A stretch of 64,000 bases of DNA from Bacillota bacterium (GCA_023399055.1 JAEWQV010000005.1:62001-126000), one strand, 5' to 3'; positions 36,327 to 45,012 are shown, counted from the first letter of the stretch. Notes: a model not told the origin generated them from the sequence alone. Numbers and translations: made by a program.

Positions 36327-37244
36327 TTAACGATCCGCTGCAGCTACCTCATACTCATGAGTGCCTTTATAGATTTCTTCTTTCAACGGATTAGTATGAT
36401 ACTTCTTCATACGATAAATCTGATATACCAATACTGACACATTAATAATGATTGATAACACAGATACGGTTAACCATGCTGCTGGTTTATGAGATGCATC
36501 TACGGAGAATTTAGAATCACTTACAAAAGATGGTACGCTCATGGTGAACATCATCCAAAATGCAAGGGTCTGTGCTCTGTGTTCCAACCATGCACCTTTC
36601 TTCATAACGAAATGTGCTATTGTACAGGAAGCCAGGAGTGCTGCACCTGCATAGAAGGAATGGTCGGATACACAGTTATATACATAAGCAAAATTCCAGA
36701 TGTCATAAGCAATAATCCAAGGCCAAATCATATCCGGCCACATCATATCGTTTCCGCGTTTCTTACTTACATAGATACCCATCCAACCAGTAATTGTTAT
36801 GATATTGATCAGACCAGCAATACCGTTTAAAAGATTCCAAGGTCCTGATACCATCATAACACCATCCACGATACCATTTGCTTTCATACCAAATACCTGG
36901 AAATCACGAATTACTGCTTCAAGAATATTGAATGCCAAAATAAACGGTGGGAACATGAGCCAATACTTATTACGGCATTTTGGGATAAAACGAATTGCCA
37001 TAAATCCTAGGCAGCCTGCAAGTGCAGAATATACCTTTACCCAATGGAACCAGGTTCCAGTACTTGAGTCTGCTCCAGAAGTGTTTGGCCACACAAAAAT
37101 AGTTAATACTGCGGGTACCGCAATGAAAAGTACAAGTGATATCCATTTATTAAGTCTGGCAAGCTCATTTAACGCAATCAGGCCTAAAGTTACACCGATC
37201 CACATTAAAATTGTGCCAACTGATAAGGTTTCAAATAAAAACAT
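36327..37244 (-). CDS. Polytopic membrane protein (possibly DUF5692)
   Basis: A 305-residue protein with about eight membrane helices and conserved-looking acidic and aromatic residues in the loops (FNILEAVIRDFQVFG, WPWIIAYDIWNFAYVYNC). It resembles a family I recall as DUF5692, but cannot confirm it. It is divergent from the FadR-type regulator over 144 bp with back-to-back consensus promoters, and hypB follows on the same strand. It could be a transporter or a membrane partner of the flavoprotein encoded nearby. Function unknown. Confidence 0.7.
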   Translation of the reverse strand: MFLFETLSVGTILMWIGVTLGLIALNELARLNKWISLVLFIAVPAVLTIFVWPNTSGADSSTGTWFHWVKVYSALAGCLGFMAIRFIPKCRNKYWLMFPPFILAFNILEAVIRDFQVFGMKANGIVDGVMMVSGPWNLLNGIAGLINIITITGWMGIYVSKKRGNDMMWPDMIWPWIIAYDIWNFAYVYNCVSDHSFYAGAALLASCTIAHFVMKKGAWLEHRAQTLAFWMMFTMSVPSFVSDSKFSVDASHKPAAWLTVSVLSIIINVSVLVYQIYRMKKYHTNPLKEEIYKGTHEYEVAAADR

Positions 37245-37287
37245 AATACCCTCCTCAAAAATTTTGTTGTTTGTTGTTACTAATTAA

Positions 37288-37315
37288 ATTATACCATTTA
37301 TGTCCACATTGTCAA
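37288..37315 (-). promoter_or_regulatory. Consensus promoter of the membrane-protein/hypB transcript
   Basis: On the minus strand TTGACA (37315-37310) and TATAAT (37293-37288) are perfect sigma-A hexamers 16 bp apart, 44 bp upstream of the start codon. Its -35 is next to that of the divergent regulator promoter. Confidence 0.8.
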
Positions 37316-37316
37316 C

Positions 37317-37368
37317 TTGTTAACAAACAATATGTGTGTTATAATTAAACTGGTATCTGGTTAGACCA
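37317..37368 (+). promoter_or_regulatory. Promoter and operator of the FadR-type regulator
   Basis: TTGTTA (37317-37322), a 17-bp spacer and TATAAT (37340-37345) lie just before the dyad TGGTTAGACCA (37358-37368), which overlaps the expected first transcribed bases. TGGT-N3-ACCA is the usual operator form for FadR-subfamily GntR regulators such as PdhR/LldR, so autoregulation is likely. Confidence 0.7.
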
Positions 37369-37388
37369 AATTAATTTGGAGGAATGAT

Positions 37389-38096
37389 ATGAAATTTAAT
37401 GAAATAATATCCCCTTCCCTGAAAGAGCTGTTCATTCAGGAAATCGAAAACAGTATTCTCTCCGGAAAATTAGAGATTGGAGAGCAACTCCCTTCCGAGC
37501 GCGAGTTAGCCGGAAGCATGAAAGTCAGCCGTGCTGTGGTTAATGCAGGTATAAAAGAAATGGCATTGAAAGGCTTTTTAGAAATCAAACCTCGCTCTGG
37601 CACCTATGTGGCAGACTATCGACGTAGTGGTACCATTGATACCCTGCTCTCTATTATGAAATATAATGGCGGGCAACTAAAGCGTGAGGATGTCCGTTCC
37701 ATCCTTGAACTTAAAGTGGTCTTAGATACTCTTGGTGCAGAGTTATTTCTTACAAAAAATAAAGAAAGTGACTTAAAATCTCTGGAAAACAGGCTCATTA
37801 ATTTGAGAGAATCCCAGACGAAAGAATTAATAATAGATAATTATTTTGAGTTTTATCAGGAACTTATGCTGTTATCCGGCAACACTTTATTACCTTTAAT
37901 CTATTATTCTTTTCGTAAGCCAGTGTTAAGTCTTCTTGATCGCTATAGTAGAAAGCATGGAACTGAACCTTTAATACAAACTGCTCAGCATCTTTTTGAT
38001 GCATTAAAAAGACAGGATTTAGACAATGCTAAGCGCTGTATCAAAGAAAGAATTGGAGAAGCAATAACAGGTTCTAAAGAAATCTATAATGAATAA
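37389..38096 (+). CDS. FadR-subfamily GntR transcriptional regulator
   Basis: A 235-residue regulator. The winged helix near residues 10-75 has GEQLPSERELAGSMKVSRAV and the wing FLEIKPRSGTYVADY. An all-helical FCD-type ligand domain follows (LKVVLDTLGAELF), though the metal-binding Asp/His set is not clearly complete. FadR-family regulators sense organic acids such as lactate or pyruvate. It is divergent from the membrane-protein/hypB transcript and is followed by the flavoprotein. TGGT-N3-ACCA dyads lie on both sides of it, so it probably controls all three units. Confidence 0.88.
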   Translation: MKFNEIISPSLKELFIQEIENSILSGKLEIGEQLPSERELAGSMKVSRAVVNAGIKEMALKGFLEIKPRSGTYVADYRRSGTIDTLLSIMKYNGGQLKREDVRSILELKVVLDTLGAELFLTKNKESDLKSLENRLINLRESQTKELIIDNYFEFYQELMLLSGNTLLPLIYYSFRKPVLSLLDRYSRKHGTEPLIQTAQHLFDALKRQDLDNAKRCIKERIGEAITGSKEIYNE

Positions 38097-38100
38097 AAAT

Positions 38101-38157
38101 CTGGTCATACCAGTTTATAAATATTAACTGTTTTTCTAATAGCTCTTGGTATGACAC
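38101..38157 (+). promoter_or_regulatory. FadR-type operators before the iron-sulfur flavoprotein
   Basis: CTGGTCATACCAG (38101-38113) is a perfect dyad of the same TGGT-N3-ACCA form. A degenerate copy, TGGTATGACAC, follows at 38147-38157. A TATAAT lies at 38185-38190 without a clear -35. Confidence 0.6.
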
Positions 38158-38235
38158 TCCAAATCACTGTTACCTAACATAGTCTATAATAATTTGTTAA
38201 AATAAAAACAAACTTTTATCTTAGGGAGGATATTT

Positions 38236-40920
38236 ATGGTAAATGAAAAGATTTTAGATCTGGCGAATCACATTAGCCGAAAAAAGAGAGGGACCAAAAG
38301 CGAGATAAAGGCTACTGACCCCGAGTATCTCATTTTAGAGCCGGTTGTGACTGATGCTATGGCAGATGCAGCAATGCATATGGTGATTCGAACGAAATAT
38401 ACAGCAGAATCACTGGCACCTCTCTGTGGAATGACCTTGGAAGAAACTGCGAAGCAATTATATGAATTAGCTGAGGCTGGCGTTTGTTTCGTTAATGAGA
38501 TTGATGGAGTGGACCATTTCTGGTACGATACCTGGGTGCCAGGTATTATGGAGATGATGGCAGGGCACAAAGAAAATGTTGCAAAATATCCGCAGATAAC
38601 ACAAGCCTTTGAAGCTTACGGACGTGTCCGTGGTCCAATGAGCGCTGGTAGCTTCCCTGTTGGTGTAGGACTTATGCGTGTTATTCCCATTGAAAGTGCA
38701 ATTGACGGTAACTCTCGTCGTGCCAGCTATGAAGAAATATCAAAATACTTAAACGAAAATACAATCTTTACCGTATCCGATTGCTCCTGTCGTACCGTTC
38801 GTGAAGAAATGGGTGAAGGCTGTGGACATTTGAAAGAAGATATGTGTATTCAGATGGGTCATGCCGCAGAATATTATATTAGAACCGGACGTGGTAGACA
38901 AATCACCAGAGAAGAGGCTTTTGAAATTATTGACCGCGCTGAAGAAAATGGTTTAATGCATCAAATTCCTAACCTTGACGGTTCGGGACATACCCATGCA
39001 ATCTGCAATTGCTGTGGTTGTTCCTGTCTCTCACTGCGCTCTGCAGGAATGTTCTATAATGGCGATATGGTACGTTCCAATTATGTTGCTAAGGTTGATA
39101 AGAACAAATGCGTGGCTTGTGGTGAGTGTGTGGAAAACTGTCCCGTAAATGCTCTTCAGCTGGGACAAAAAGTATGCTCAAGCACTAAGATCATAGAAGA
39201 CATTACAAAAAAGGATACTCCAAGAGATACCGAATGGGGTCCAGAAAATTGGAATGTAGATTACCGTTATAACCGTAAAAATGTTGTCGAAACCGGTACC
39301 AGTCCCTGCAAGACAGAATGTCCAGCTCACATAGCAGTTCAGGGATATATCAAACTAGCTGCACAGGGACGTTATACAGACGCTCTTGCTCTAATTAAGA
39401 AGAACAATCCATTTCCAGCAGTTTGCGGCCGTATTTGTCCGCATGGCTGTGAGTCAGCTTGTACACGTGGGGAACTTGATGAGCCAATTGCAATTGATGA
39501 AATAAAGAAATTTATAGCACAACAAGACTTGGATGCTGATAATCGATATGTTCCCAAAAAACGTCATGCATATGGCAAAAAGATTGCTGTTATTGGTGCC
39601 GGACCCTCTGGTTTATCCTGTGCTTATTACCTTGCACTTGATGGTTATGAGGTTACAGTTTTTGAAAAGCAGAAAGTTCTAGGTGGAATGTTAACTACCG
39701 GAATTCCAACCTTCCGTTTAGAAAAAGAAGTTATTAATGCTGAAATTGATATTCTAAGAGAAGTGGGTGTGCAATTTAAAACAGGTGTTGAGATTGGACG
39801 AGACAAAACTATTCAAGACTTACGAGCAGAAGGTTATAAAGCCTTTTATCTTGCTATTGGTGCTCAAGGTGGTCGTAAACTTGGTGTTGAAGGAGAAAAT
39901 ACCCCTGAAGTCATCTCAGGTATCTCGTTCCTTCGTGATGTTAACACCGATACTCCATCACCAGTAAGTGGCAAGGTTATTGTAATTGGTGGTGGAAATG
40001 TTGCCATAGACGTTGCCAGAACCGCTGCTCGCCTTCCAGTTACCGCTGTATCCTTATACAGTCTTGAATCTAGGAGTGAAATGCCTGCACTTTCAGAAGA
40101 AATAGAGGAAGCGCTGCAAGAAGAGATTTCTATACATAATTCTTGGGGACCAAAGCAAATTATTGTTGAAAATGGTAGAGTAACTGGTGTAGAATTTAAA
40201 AAATGCATCTCTGTATTTGATGAAAACAAACGATTTAATCCTGTATTTGATGAGAAGGAAATAATGTTTGTGCCTGCTGACTATGTTCTTCTTTCCATTG
40301 GGCAAAGTATTGAGACCAGTGACCTTCTTCTTAATACCTTGGTTGAACGAAATCCAAATGGAACCATAAAAGCGGATTATGTTACTTTACAAACCAGTGA
40401 ACCAGATATATTCGTAGGTGGAGATGCGTTCACCGGTCCCAAATACGCCATCCATGCAATTGCTGCTGGTAAGGAAGGTGCTATTTCTATTCATCGCTTT
40501 GTCAACCGTGGTCAAAGTTTAACCATTGGTCGAGACCGTAAAGAGTACCATTCACTTGATAAGAAGAATGTATTGCTGGATAGCTATGATACTATGCCAA
40601 GACAAACCGCTAAGCATGAAAGCCATACTTCCTCTGTTAAATCCTTCCATGATCCGCGCCTTACCTTTACAAAAGAGCAGGTTATGAAAGAAACTGAACG
40701 TTGTTTAGGCTGCGGTGTTACTATTGTCGATGAGTATTCCTGCGTAGGTTGTGGTCAATGTACAACAAAATGTAAGTTTGATGCTATTACTTTGGAACGT
40801 AGATATGATGGCGAAGGTGTTCGTCTGGAAGATCTGAAACCCGTGGTAATTAAAAATATTCTTAAGCGCAAGGTAAGAATAACCACAAAAAAAGTCAAAA
40901 GACTTTTTATTTCAAAATAA
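38236..40920 (+). CDS. Multidomain iron-sulfur / FAD oxidoreductase (GltD-like)
   Basis: An 894-residue protein. Residues 1-285 form a Cys-rich domain with a winged-helix-like start and SDCSCRTVREEM and CNCCGCSCLSL motifs. A ferredoxin site CVACGECVENCPVN lies near 291. A GltD-type N-terminal domain (PCKTECPAHIAVQGYI, CGRICPHGCESACTRG) follows, then FAD-binding GAGPSGLSCAYYLA near 453 and NAD(P)-binding GGGNVAIDVARTA near 585. The C-terminus has CLGCG and CVGCGQCTTKC. It should pass electrons between NAD(P)H and ferredoxin or a partner. It lies between the FadR-type regulator and hypA, with a clear AGGGAGG binding site. The substrate is unknown. Confidence 0.85.
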   Translation: MVNEKILDLANHISRKKRGTKSEIKATDPEYLILEPVVTDAMADAAMHMVIRTKYTAESLAPLCGMTLEETAKQLYELAEAGVCFVNEIDGVDHFWYDTWVPGIMEMMAGHKENVAKYPQITQAFEAYGRVRGPMSAGSFPVGVGLMRVIPIESAIDGNSRRASYEEISKYLNENTIFTVSDCSCRTVREEMGEGCGHLKEDMCIQMGHAAEYYIRTGRGRQITREEAFEIIDRAEENGLMHQIPNLDGSGHTHAICNCCGCSCLSLRSAGMFYNGDMVRSNYVAKVDKNKCVACGECVENCPVNALQLGQKVCSSTKIIEDITKKDTPRDTEWGPENWNVDYRYNRKNVVETGTSPCKTECPAHIAVQGYIKLAAQGRYTDALALIKKNNPFPAVCGRICPHGCESACTRGELDEPIAIDEIKKFIAQQDLDADNRYVPKKRHAYGKKIAVIGAGPSGLSCAYYLALDGYEVTVFEKQKVLGGMLTTGIPTFRLEKEVINAEIDILREVGVQFKTGVEIGRDKTIQDLRAEGYKAFYLAIGAQGGRKLGVEGENTPEVISGISFLRDVNTDTPSPVSGKVIVIGGGNVAIDVARTAARLPVTAVSLYSLESRSEMPALSEEIEEALQEEISIHNSWGPKQIIVENGRVTGVEFKKCISVFDENKRFNPVFDEKEIMFVPADYVLLSIGQSIETSDLLLNTLVERNPNGTIKADYVTLQTSEPDIFVGGDAFTGPKYAIHAIAAGKEGAISIHRFVNRGQSLTIGRDRKEYHSLDKKNVLLDSYDTMPRQTAKHESHTSSVKSFHDPRLTFTKEQVMKETERCLGCGVTIVDEYSCVGCGQCTTKCKFDAITLERRYDGEGVRLEDLKPVVIKNILKRKVRITTKKVKRLFISK

Positions 40921-40925
40921 CTACA

Positions 40926-41048
40926 TAACTGTTGCGAACCAATGCTCATAAACCTTCGGTTTCCTCGCTGTTTGGCTTATAGCAAGCAAAAGATATAAAA
41001 AAACTTTTAGGCTAATTTTTATATCATCTGCTTGGTTTTGAACAGTTA
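40926..41048. repeat. Dispersed intergenic palindrome, copy C, expanded
   Basis: Outer arms 40926-40942 and 41032-41048 pair closely (TAACTGTTGCGAACCAA against TTGGTTTTGAACAGTTA). The AAACC-TTC-GGTTT core is at 40950-40962. About 60 bp with its own hairpin (GCAAAAGATATAAAAA against TTTTTATATCATCTGC) separate core and right arm. It fills the gap before hypA. Confidence 0.7.
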
Positions 41049-41072
41049 GTAACTAATATCGAGAGGTAATAT

Positions 41073-41411
41073 ATGCACGAACTAGGCATTATGATACATA
41101 TTGTAGAAAAAGTGTCCTCACTGGCAGAACAAAACAAATTACAGGAAATTCAAAGCTTAGTTCTTCAAGTAGGTGAACTATCACCTGTTGTTCCTCATTT
41201 TTTAGAAGCATGTTATCCCGCTGCAGTGGATGGTACTTTACTCGAGAAAACAGAATTAAAAATAGAAGTTTTAAAGGCAAGTGCACGTTGTCTTCAATGT
41301 GATACTATTTACCCCCCTGTGGAACATAAAACTTGCCCTAACTGTAACAGTAAAGAGTTAAACATTATAGGCGGACGGGAATTTTTGATCAAAGAAATTA
41401 TAGGTTATTAA
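41073..41411 (+). CDS. hypA: HypA, nickel-binding metallochaperone
   Basis: A 112-residue HypA/HybF protein. MHELGIM keeps His2, the N-terminal Ni(II) ligand, followed by Glu3. The zinc site is formed by CLQC and CPNC near residues 73-93. The length is standard. HypA passes nickel to HypB. It follows the iron-sulfur flavoprotein and ends at a good terminator, so it may be expressed from the same promoter through the palindromic spacer. No nickel enzyme is encoded in the window. Confidence 0.94.
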   Translation: MHELGIMIHIVEKVSSLAEQNKLQEIQSLVLQVGELSPVVPHFLEACYPAAVDGTLLEKTELKIEVLKASARCLQCDTIYPPVEHKTCPNCNSKELNIIGGREFLIKEIIGY

Positions 41412-41417
41412 TCAGCA

Positions 41418-41457
41418 AAATAGGCAGTACTGCATAACGTAGCAGAACTGCCTATTT
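41418..41457 (+). terminator. Terminator after hypA
   Basis: AAATAGGCAGT pairs with ACTGCCTATTT, extended inward by CTGC/GCAG, and is followed by TTTTTATA. Confidence 0.85.
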
Positions 41458-41489
41458 TTATATTTAAATCCTCCCTGCGTAGGTATCCT

Positions 41490-41759
41490 TTAATAAGAAT
41501 AATAGATAGCTAACCCATACAACAGCAAAAATCCAGGAAGACCCAGGAGTCCATTGGTAAGAACACTAATACTATTAATTCCCACATCAAATCCATATCC
41601 ATAACTTCTTAATACTAAATCCAATAAGTAGATACCTGCTGTACCAATAAAAGCTCGTAGTAGAAAATCAATCAGCATTGCAGGTCTCTTTTTTATAAGA
41701 CATACTCCAATAAAAATAATACAGCCTACAATTATCGTTATTAATATAATATTGTCCAT
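41490..41759 (-). CDS. bofA: BofA-family inhibitor of pro-sigma-K processing
   Basis: An 89-residue membrane protein with two or three helices and the BofA tail GINSISVLTNGLLGLPGFLL. In Bacillus BofA holds the SpoIVFB protease inactive in the forespore-surrounding membrane until sigma-K is needed. It lies back to back with yaaL; recR-yaaL-bofA clusters are conserved in Firmicutes, which supports both calls, although here the orientation is divergent. Confidence 0.85.
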   Translation of the reverse strand: MDNIILITIIVGCIIFIGVCLIKKRPAMLIDFLLRAFIGTAGIYLLDLVLRSYGYGFDVGINSISVLTNGLLGLPGFLLLYGLAIYYSY

Positions 41760-41913
41760 ATGCCTCTCCCTCTTTTACTCATAAATATTTTTAGTTAACA
41801 CTGCCTTTGTTACATTTATATACCTTGTCATCCATTTTATGTTAATAAATAGAATAAAAGGCAAAATATTTGACTATACTATATACAAATCATTATATAA
41901 GGCTGGTGACACT

Positions 41914-42129
41914 ATGCTGTTATTCTCTAAACGGAGACCCCCAAAAGATAATTATATTATCAATGAGATAAATAAAACAAAGATTGCTATGGAAGCAGCT
42001 TACTCCAACTTTCAAAACGTTGTAGATCCTGATCTTATTGATAGCTGTATTTATGAGTTAAACGCTGTACAAAACCGATATAAATTTCTATTAAAACTTG
42101 CCAAAGAATCCGACACGACTTGCTGTTAA
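41914..42129 (+). CDS. yaaL: YaaL-family protein (DUF2508)
   Basis: A 71-residue soluble helical protein, starting MLLFSKRRPPKDNYIINEIN. The ATG at 41914 is chosen because GGCTGGTG lies a few bases upstream; upstream in-frame codons lack a site. The YaaL family is small, largely helical and linked to recR and bofA in Firmicutes; its function is unknown. It is followed by a long hairpin terminator. Confidence 0.75.
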   Translation: MLLFSKRRPPKDNYIINEINKTKIAMEAAYSNFQNVVDPDLIDSCIYELNAVQNRYKFLLKLAKESDTTCC

Positions 42130-42138
42130 GACATATAA

Positions 42139-42198
42139 AAGCTGTCCCAGACCATTTTAAGAAAACTATTGTTTTCCTATCGTGTTTTGGGACAGCTT
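42139..42198 (+). terminator. Terminator after yaaL
   Basis: AAGCTGTCCCA and TGGGACAGCTT are perfectly complementary; a second stem (GAAAAC/GTTTTC) lies in the loop. T-rich sequence follows. Confidence 0.75.
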
Positions 42199-42483
42199 AT
42201 CTTTCTTATGTAATGTTACATATTATCTTTGGTACACAGCTCTCTTATGTTTCTTTTTCCTTTTAAAGAATTCTATCTCTCTATTAGAAACTTATCCTCC
42301 TAAGGTCCGTAGGTTCTCTTATGCGTTTCGTGTAATGTTATCTTCGGTTTTATGGTAAGAATCTTCGGTATCGTCTAAATCCTTTGTGCATTAACATAAA
42401 AGTGCTTCTGTATTTTAAAAGCATAATTCTTCTTTTGCCTTAGTTCCCTTTGGTAATTTCTACTGGCAATGATGAACAGCCTC
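42199..42483. other. Intergenic stretch with no visible gene
   Basis: AT-rich sequence between the yaaL terminator and the 45-bp tandem repeats. A small palindrome TATGTAATGTTACATA lies at 42207-42222. On the minus strand there is an AGGAGG-like motif near 42300 with no start codon after it. Confidence 0.5.
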
Positions 42484-42800
42484 TTTTGTACGTTTACTGG
42501 TATCAACCCAGTTCTTTGGTATGCTTAGCTTTTGTACGTTCACTGGTATCTATCCAGTTCTTTGGTATACTTGCTTTTGTACGTTTACTGGTATCATCCC
42601 AGTTCTTTGGTATGCATGCTTTTGTACGTTCACTGGTATCTACCCAGTTCTTTGGTATGCTTGGCTTTTGTACATCCTGGTATCTGTCCAGCTCTTTGGT
42701 ATATATCACTTTTGTACATTTGCTGATGTTCCCATCAATCTCTTTGGTATACTCTGCTTTCGTATCCACACTAATGTTACCACTAGCTTCATGTGTACTT
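42484..42800. repeat. 45-bp minisatellite downstream of fliS (about 7 units)
   Basis: Direct repeats begin TTTTGTACGTTCACTGG. Units: 42484-42529, 42530-42574, 42575-42619, 42620-42665, 42666-42709, 42710-42757 and a decayed one to about 42800. The first four are more than 85 percent alike; units five to seven, nearest fliS, diverge. Lengths are 46, 45, 45, 46, 44 and 48, so reading frame is not kept across the array. A minus-strand frame (42503-42769, GTG start) reads through three units as a 15-residue repeat IPKNWxDTSxRTKA, but changes frame elsewhere. Confidence 0.85.
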
Positions 42801-42823
42801 TAAAGTCTTTTGTAGTGGCTTAT

Positions 42824-43303
42824 TTATACCATAAACCCACGGCTCCTGCTATTAGGATCGATGTAAGTCTCATTCAGAGTGCCCTTACCGTAGGTTAAGC
42901 CCGCATAGAGCTGCTGCGTGTTACGCATCATTGGTCCGCTGGTGTCAACTTTACTAACACCTTCAAACCCTGTTATAAGTCTTGTTATTACACCTTGAAC
43001 ACCTTCAAGTGAGTCAGGAGTTCTTTTCATAATGGCTGTAATAATCGATTTATTTGCAAATAGGTAGAGGCTAAGTAGATCATAGGAAATCTGGTATTTA
43101 AAATCTAACGCCACTATCAGTTCATTGATATATTTATGTGCTCTTTTCAGCTCTTTATCAAAGGTCACAAGGTCCTTTAATTCATGAGCTTCCTTAGCTT
43201 CTGCTATTTCTTCCAAAACCATCTCGTATAAAATAACGATAAGCTCACTTTTAGAGGCTTGGGTTATTCTGTTTGCGAAGGTTTGAATTGCCTCTTTTTT
43301 CAT
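42824..43303 (-). CDS. fliS: FliS, flagellin export chaperone
   Basis: A 159-residue FliS-family protein. The helical core has ANRITQASKSELIVILYEMV, LKRAHKYINELIVALDFKY and LSLYLFANKSIITAIMKR. It binds the C-terminus of flagellin in the cytosol and prevents early polymerisation. It is a little longer than standard FliS (about 130), with a C-terminal tail of about 30 residues ending GLTYGKGTLNETYIDPN. It lies 37 bp after the flagellin gene and is probably co-transcribed. Its stop codon borders the 45-bp repeats. Confidence 0.88.
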   Translation of the reverse strand: MKKEAIQTFANRITQASKSELIVILYEMVLEEIAEAKEAHELKDLVTFDKELKRAHKYINELIVALDFKYQISYDLLSLYLFANKSIITAIMKRTPDSLEGVQGVITRLITGFEGVSKVDTSGPMMRNTQQLYAGLTYGKGTLNETYIDPNSRSRGFMV

Positions 43304-43340
43304 TAACTAAGTCCTCCTGTCCTTCCTCTTATTAAATTAA

Positions 43341-44885
43341 TTAATTCTGAAGTAAGGATAAGATTGTCTGTGGTCTTTGATTCGCCTGTGCTAACATAGA
43401 GGTACCAGCCTGTGCCAGTACATTCTTTTGTGTATAGTTTGCCATTTCAACTGCCATATCTGCATCCGAAATACGGGATAGAGATTCTGTCATATTCTCA
43501 GAAGTTGTATCTAAGTTAGAAATGGAGTGCTCTAATCTATTCTGATATGCACCAAGCTTGGAACGAATTGCAGATACTTGATTGATGGCTGTATCAAGTA
43601 AAGTAATTGCTGCCTGTGCACCATCTGCTGTACCGATATTCACCTTGTCAATTCCAAGGGTAGCTGGATCCACCTTAGGGATTCTTACAGACATTGTCTG
43701 TCCTTCATTTGCACCAATTTGAAGATCCATTGGACCTGCATCAAGAACGGAGATTGTGATGTCTATATTTGAGCCACCAGTAAGAGAAGCCGGAGTATAA
43801 GCAGGAGGTACAGCTAATCTTAAATCAGTAAATGAAGTTCCTGCTGTTCCTGCTGTTATTTCTACAACCATGGAAAAATTATCTCTGTCAGATATCGTTA
43901 CTTTATTCCCAGTAATAGCAACTGTAGCTGTGTTATCAAATTTTGAAGAATAATCTAATGTCGCTTTTGCATCAACACCTGTTCCTACAACTTTGGTAGG
44001 TGCTAATCCTAAAAGCGTTGCTAACTCGGGGTCGTCACAATAGATTTCAACCTTTTGATCAGAACCATATTCACTGGAAACAAAAGCCAAACGGTCTCCA
44101 CCTTTCCAGGTTGTACTTGTATAGCCAGCAAGATCAAGATTCGATGTTGTTGATACAGAAGGTGTTGGATCTACTGAAAACACACTAACTCCAACACTAT
44201 CACCCGCATCTCTTAATTTCTTGAAAACATCATCCAGCGTATCTCCTTCTTCAATTTTCACTGATTCTCCATTAATATTGATGGAGCCAACTTCACTACT
44301 AGTTATAGTTCTGGCAGTTGCATCACCAGTAAAGCCAGCCACATTACCAACAACTACTGCCTGCCTAGCATCCTGCTTAACCGTCAATTTAAAGTCACCC
44401 ACAGATACTGTATCGGATAAAGAAACTAATGCAACTTTACTATTACTTGAATATGATTTACGATCAATATTACCATCTAATAAGGTCATGGTATTAAACT
44501 CTGTTGTCTTGGAGATACGGGTAATCTCTCCGCTTAACTGATCAATTTCTGCCTGAATAGCGTCGCGATCCTCTGCTGTATAGGTACCATTTGCAGATTG
44601 TACAGAAAGCTCTCTCATTCTCTGAAGCATTGCTTCAACTTCCACTAATGCACCTTCCGCTGTCTGTATTACAGAGATACCATCGGAGGCATTTCTGGAA
44701 GCCTGATCTAAACCAGCAATCTGGGTTCTCATTTTCTCGGAAATTGCTAATCCTGCAGAGTCATCTGCTGCACTGTTGATACGATAACCGGATGATAATC
44801 TCTCCAGACTTTTATCTAACATTGAATTTGTCTTTGCTAATTGGTTGTTTGCCTTTAAAGCTGAAATATTATGGTTGATTCTCAT
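43341..44885 (-). CDS. fliC: Flagellin
   Basis: A 514-residue flagellin. The conserved N-terminal D0/D1 region starts MRINHNISALKANNQLAKTN and includes SSGYRINSAADDSAGLAISE. The C-terminal D1/D0 region includes LGAYQNRLEHSISNLDTTSE and ends TMLAQANQRPQTILSLLQN-like. A central variable D2/D3 insert of about 230 residues (140-400) is rich in Thr, Val, Gly and Asp and should be surface-exposed. The start has an AGGTGAT binding site. The leader of about 120 nt carries a sigma-D-like promoter and a likely CsrA site, so expression is probably tied to flagellar assembly. Confidence 0.95.
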   Translation of the reverse strand: MRINHNISALKANNQLAKTNSMLDKSLERLSSGYRINSAADDSAGLAISEKMRTQIAGLDQASRNASDGISVIQTAEGALVEVEAMLQRMRELSVQSANGTYTAEDRDAIQAEIDQLSGEITRISKTTEFNTMTLLDGNIDRKSYSSNSKVALVSLSDTVSVGDFKLTVKQDARQAVVVGNVAGFTGDATARTITSSEVGSININGESVKIEEGDTLDDVFKKLRDAGDSVGVSVFSVDPTPSVSTTSNLDLAGYTSTTWKGGDRLAFVSSEYGSDQKVEIYCDDPELATLLGLAPTKVVGTGVDAKATLDYSSKFDNTATVAITGNKVTISDRDNFSMVVEITAGTAGTSFTDLRLAVPPAYTPASLTGGSNIDITISVLDAGPMDLQIGANEGQTMSVRIPKVDPATLGIDKVNIGTADGAQAAITLLDTAINQVSAIRSKLGAYQNRLEHSISNLDTTSENMTESLSRISDADMAVEMANYTQKNVLAQAGTSMLAQANQRPQTILSLLQN

Positions 44886-44920
44886 ATAGTATCACCTAAT
44901 CCCTTTCTTTTTGGCAGCCA

Positions 44921-44935
44921 TCCTCCTCCATGTAC
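44921..44935 (-). promoter_or_regulatory. Candidate CsrA-binding site in flagellin leader
   Basis: On the minus strand GTACATGGAGGAGGA agrees with the CsrA consensus RUACARGGAUGU at nine of twelve positions, with GGA between the short arms CCATC and GATGG. It lies about 36-50 nt before the flagellin ATG. A second GGGATTAGG lies at the ribosome binding site. In Bacillus, CsrA with FliW represses flagellin translation from such paired sites. Confidence 0.45.
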
Positions 44936-45012
44936 GATGGTACGCTCGATTTATTATAATCATATATTTTTATAGCTTGTCTATAAATCAGCAACCTCCA
45001 TGTAGCCGATAT

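Noticed and set aside
36799..37287. 162-residue plus-strand frame opposite the membrane-protein gene
   Set aside because: It mirrors a clear polytopic protein gene and crosses its promoter.
42503..42769. Minus-strand repeat protein with 15-residue units after fliS
   Set aside because: Only three units share this frame; 44-, 46- and 48-bp units shift it, there is no ribosome binding site, and other frames are also open because the unit is near 45 bp.
42484..42800. CRISPR array
   Set aside because: The units are direct tandem repeats without spacers, and there are no cas genes.
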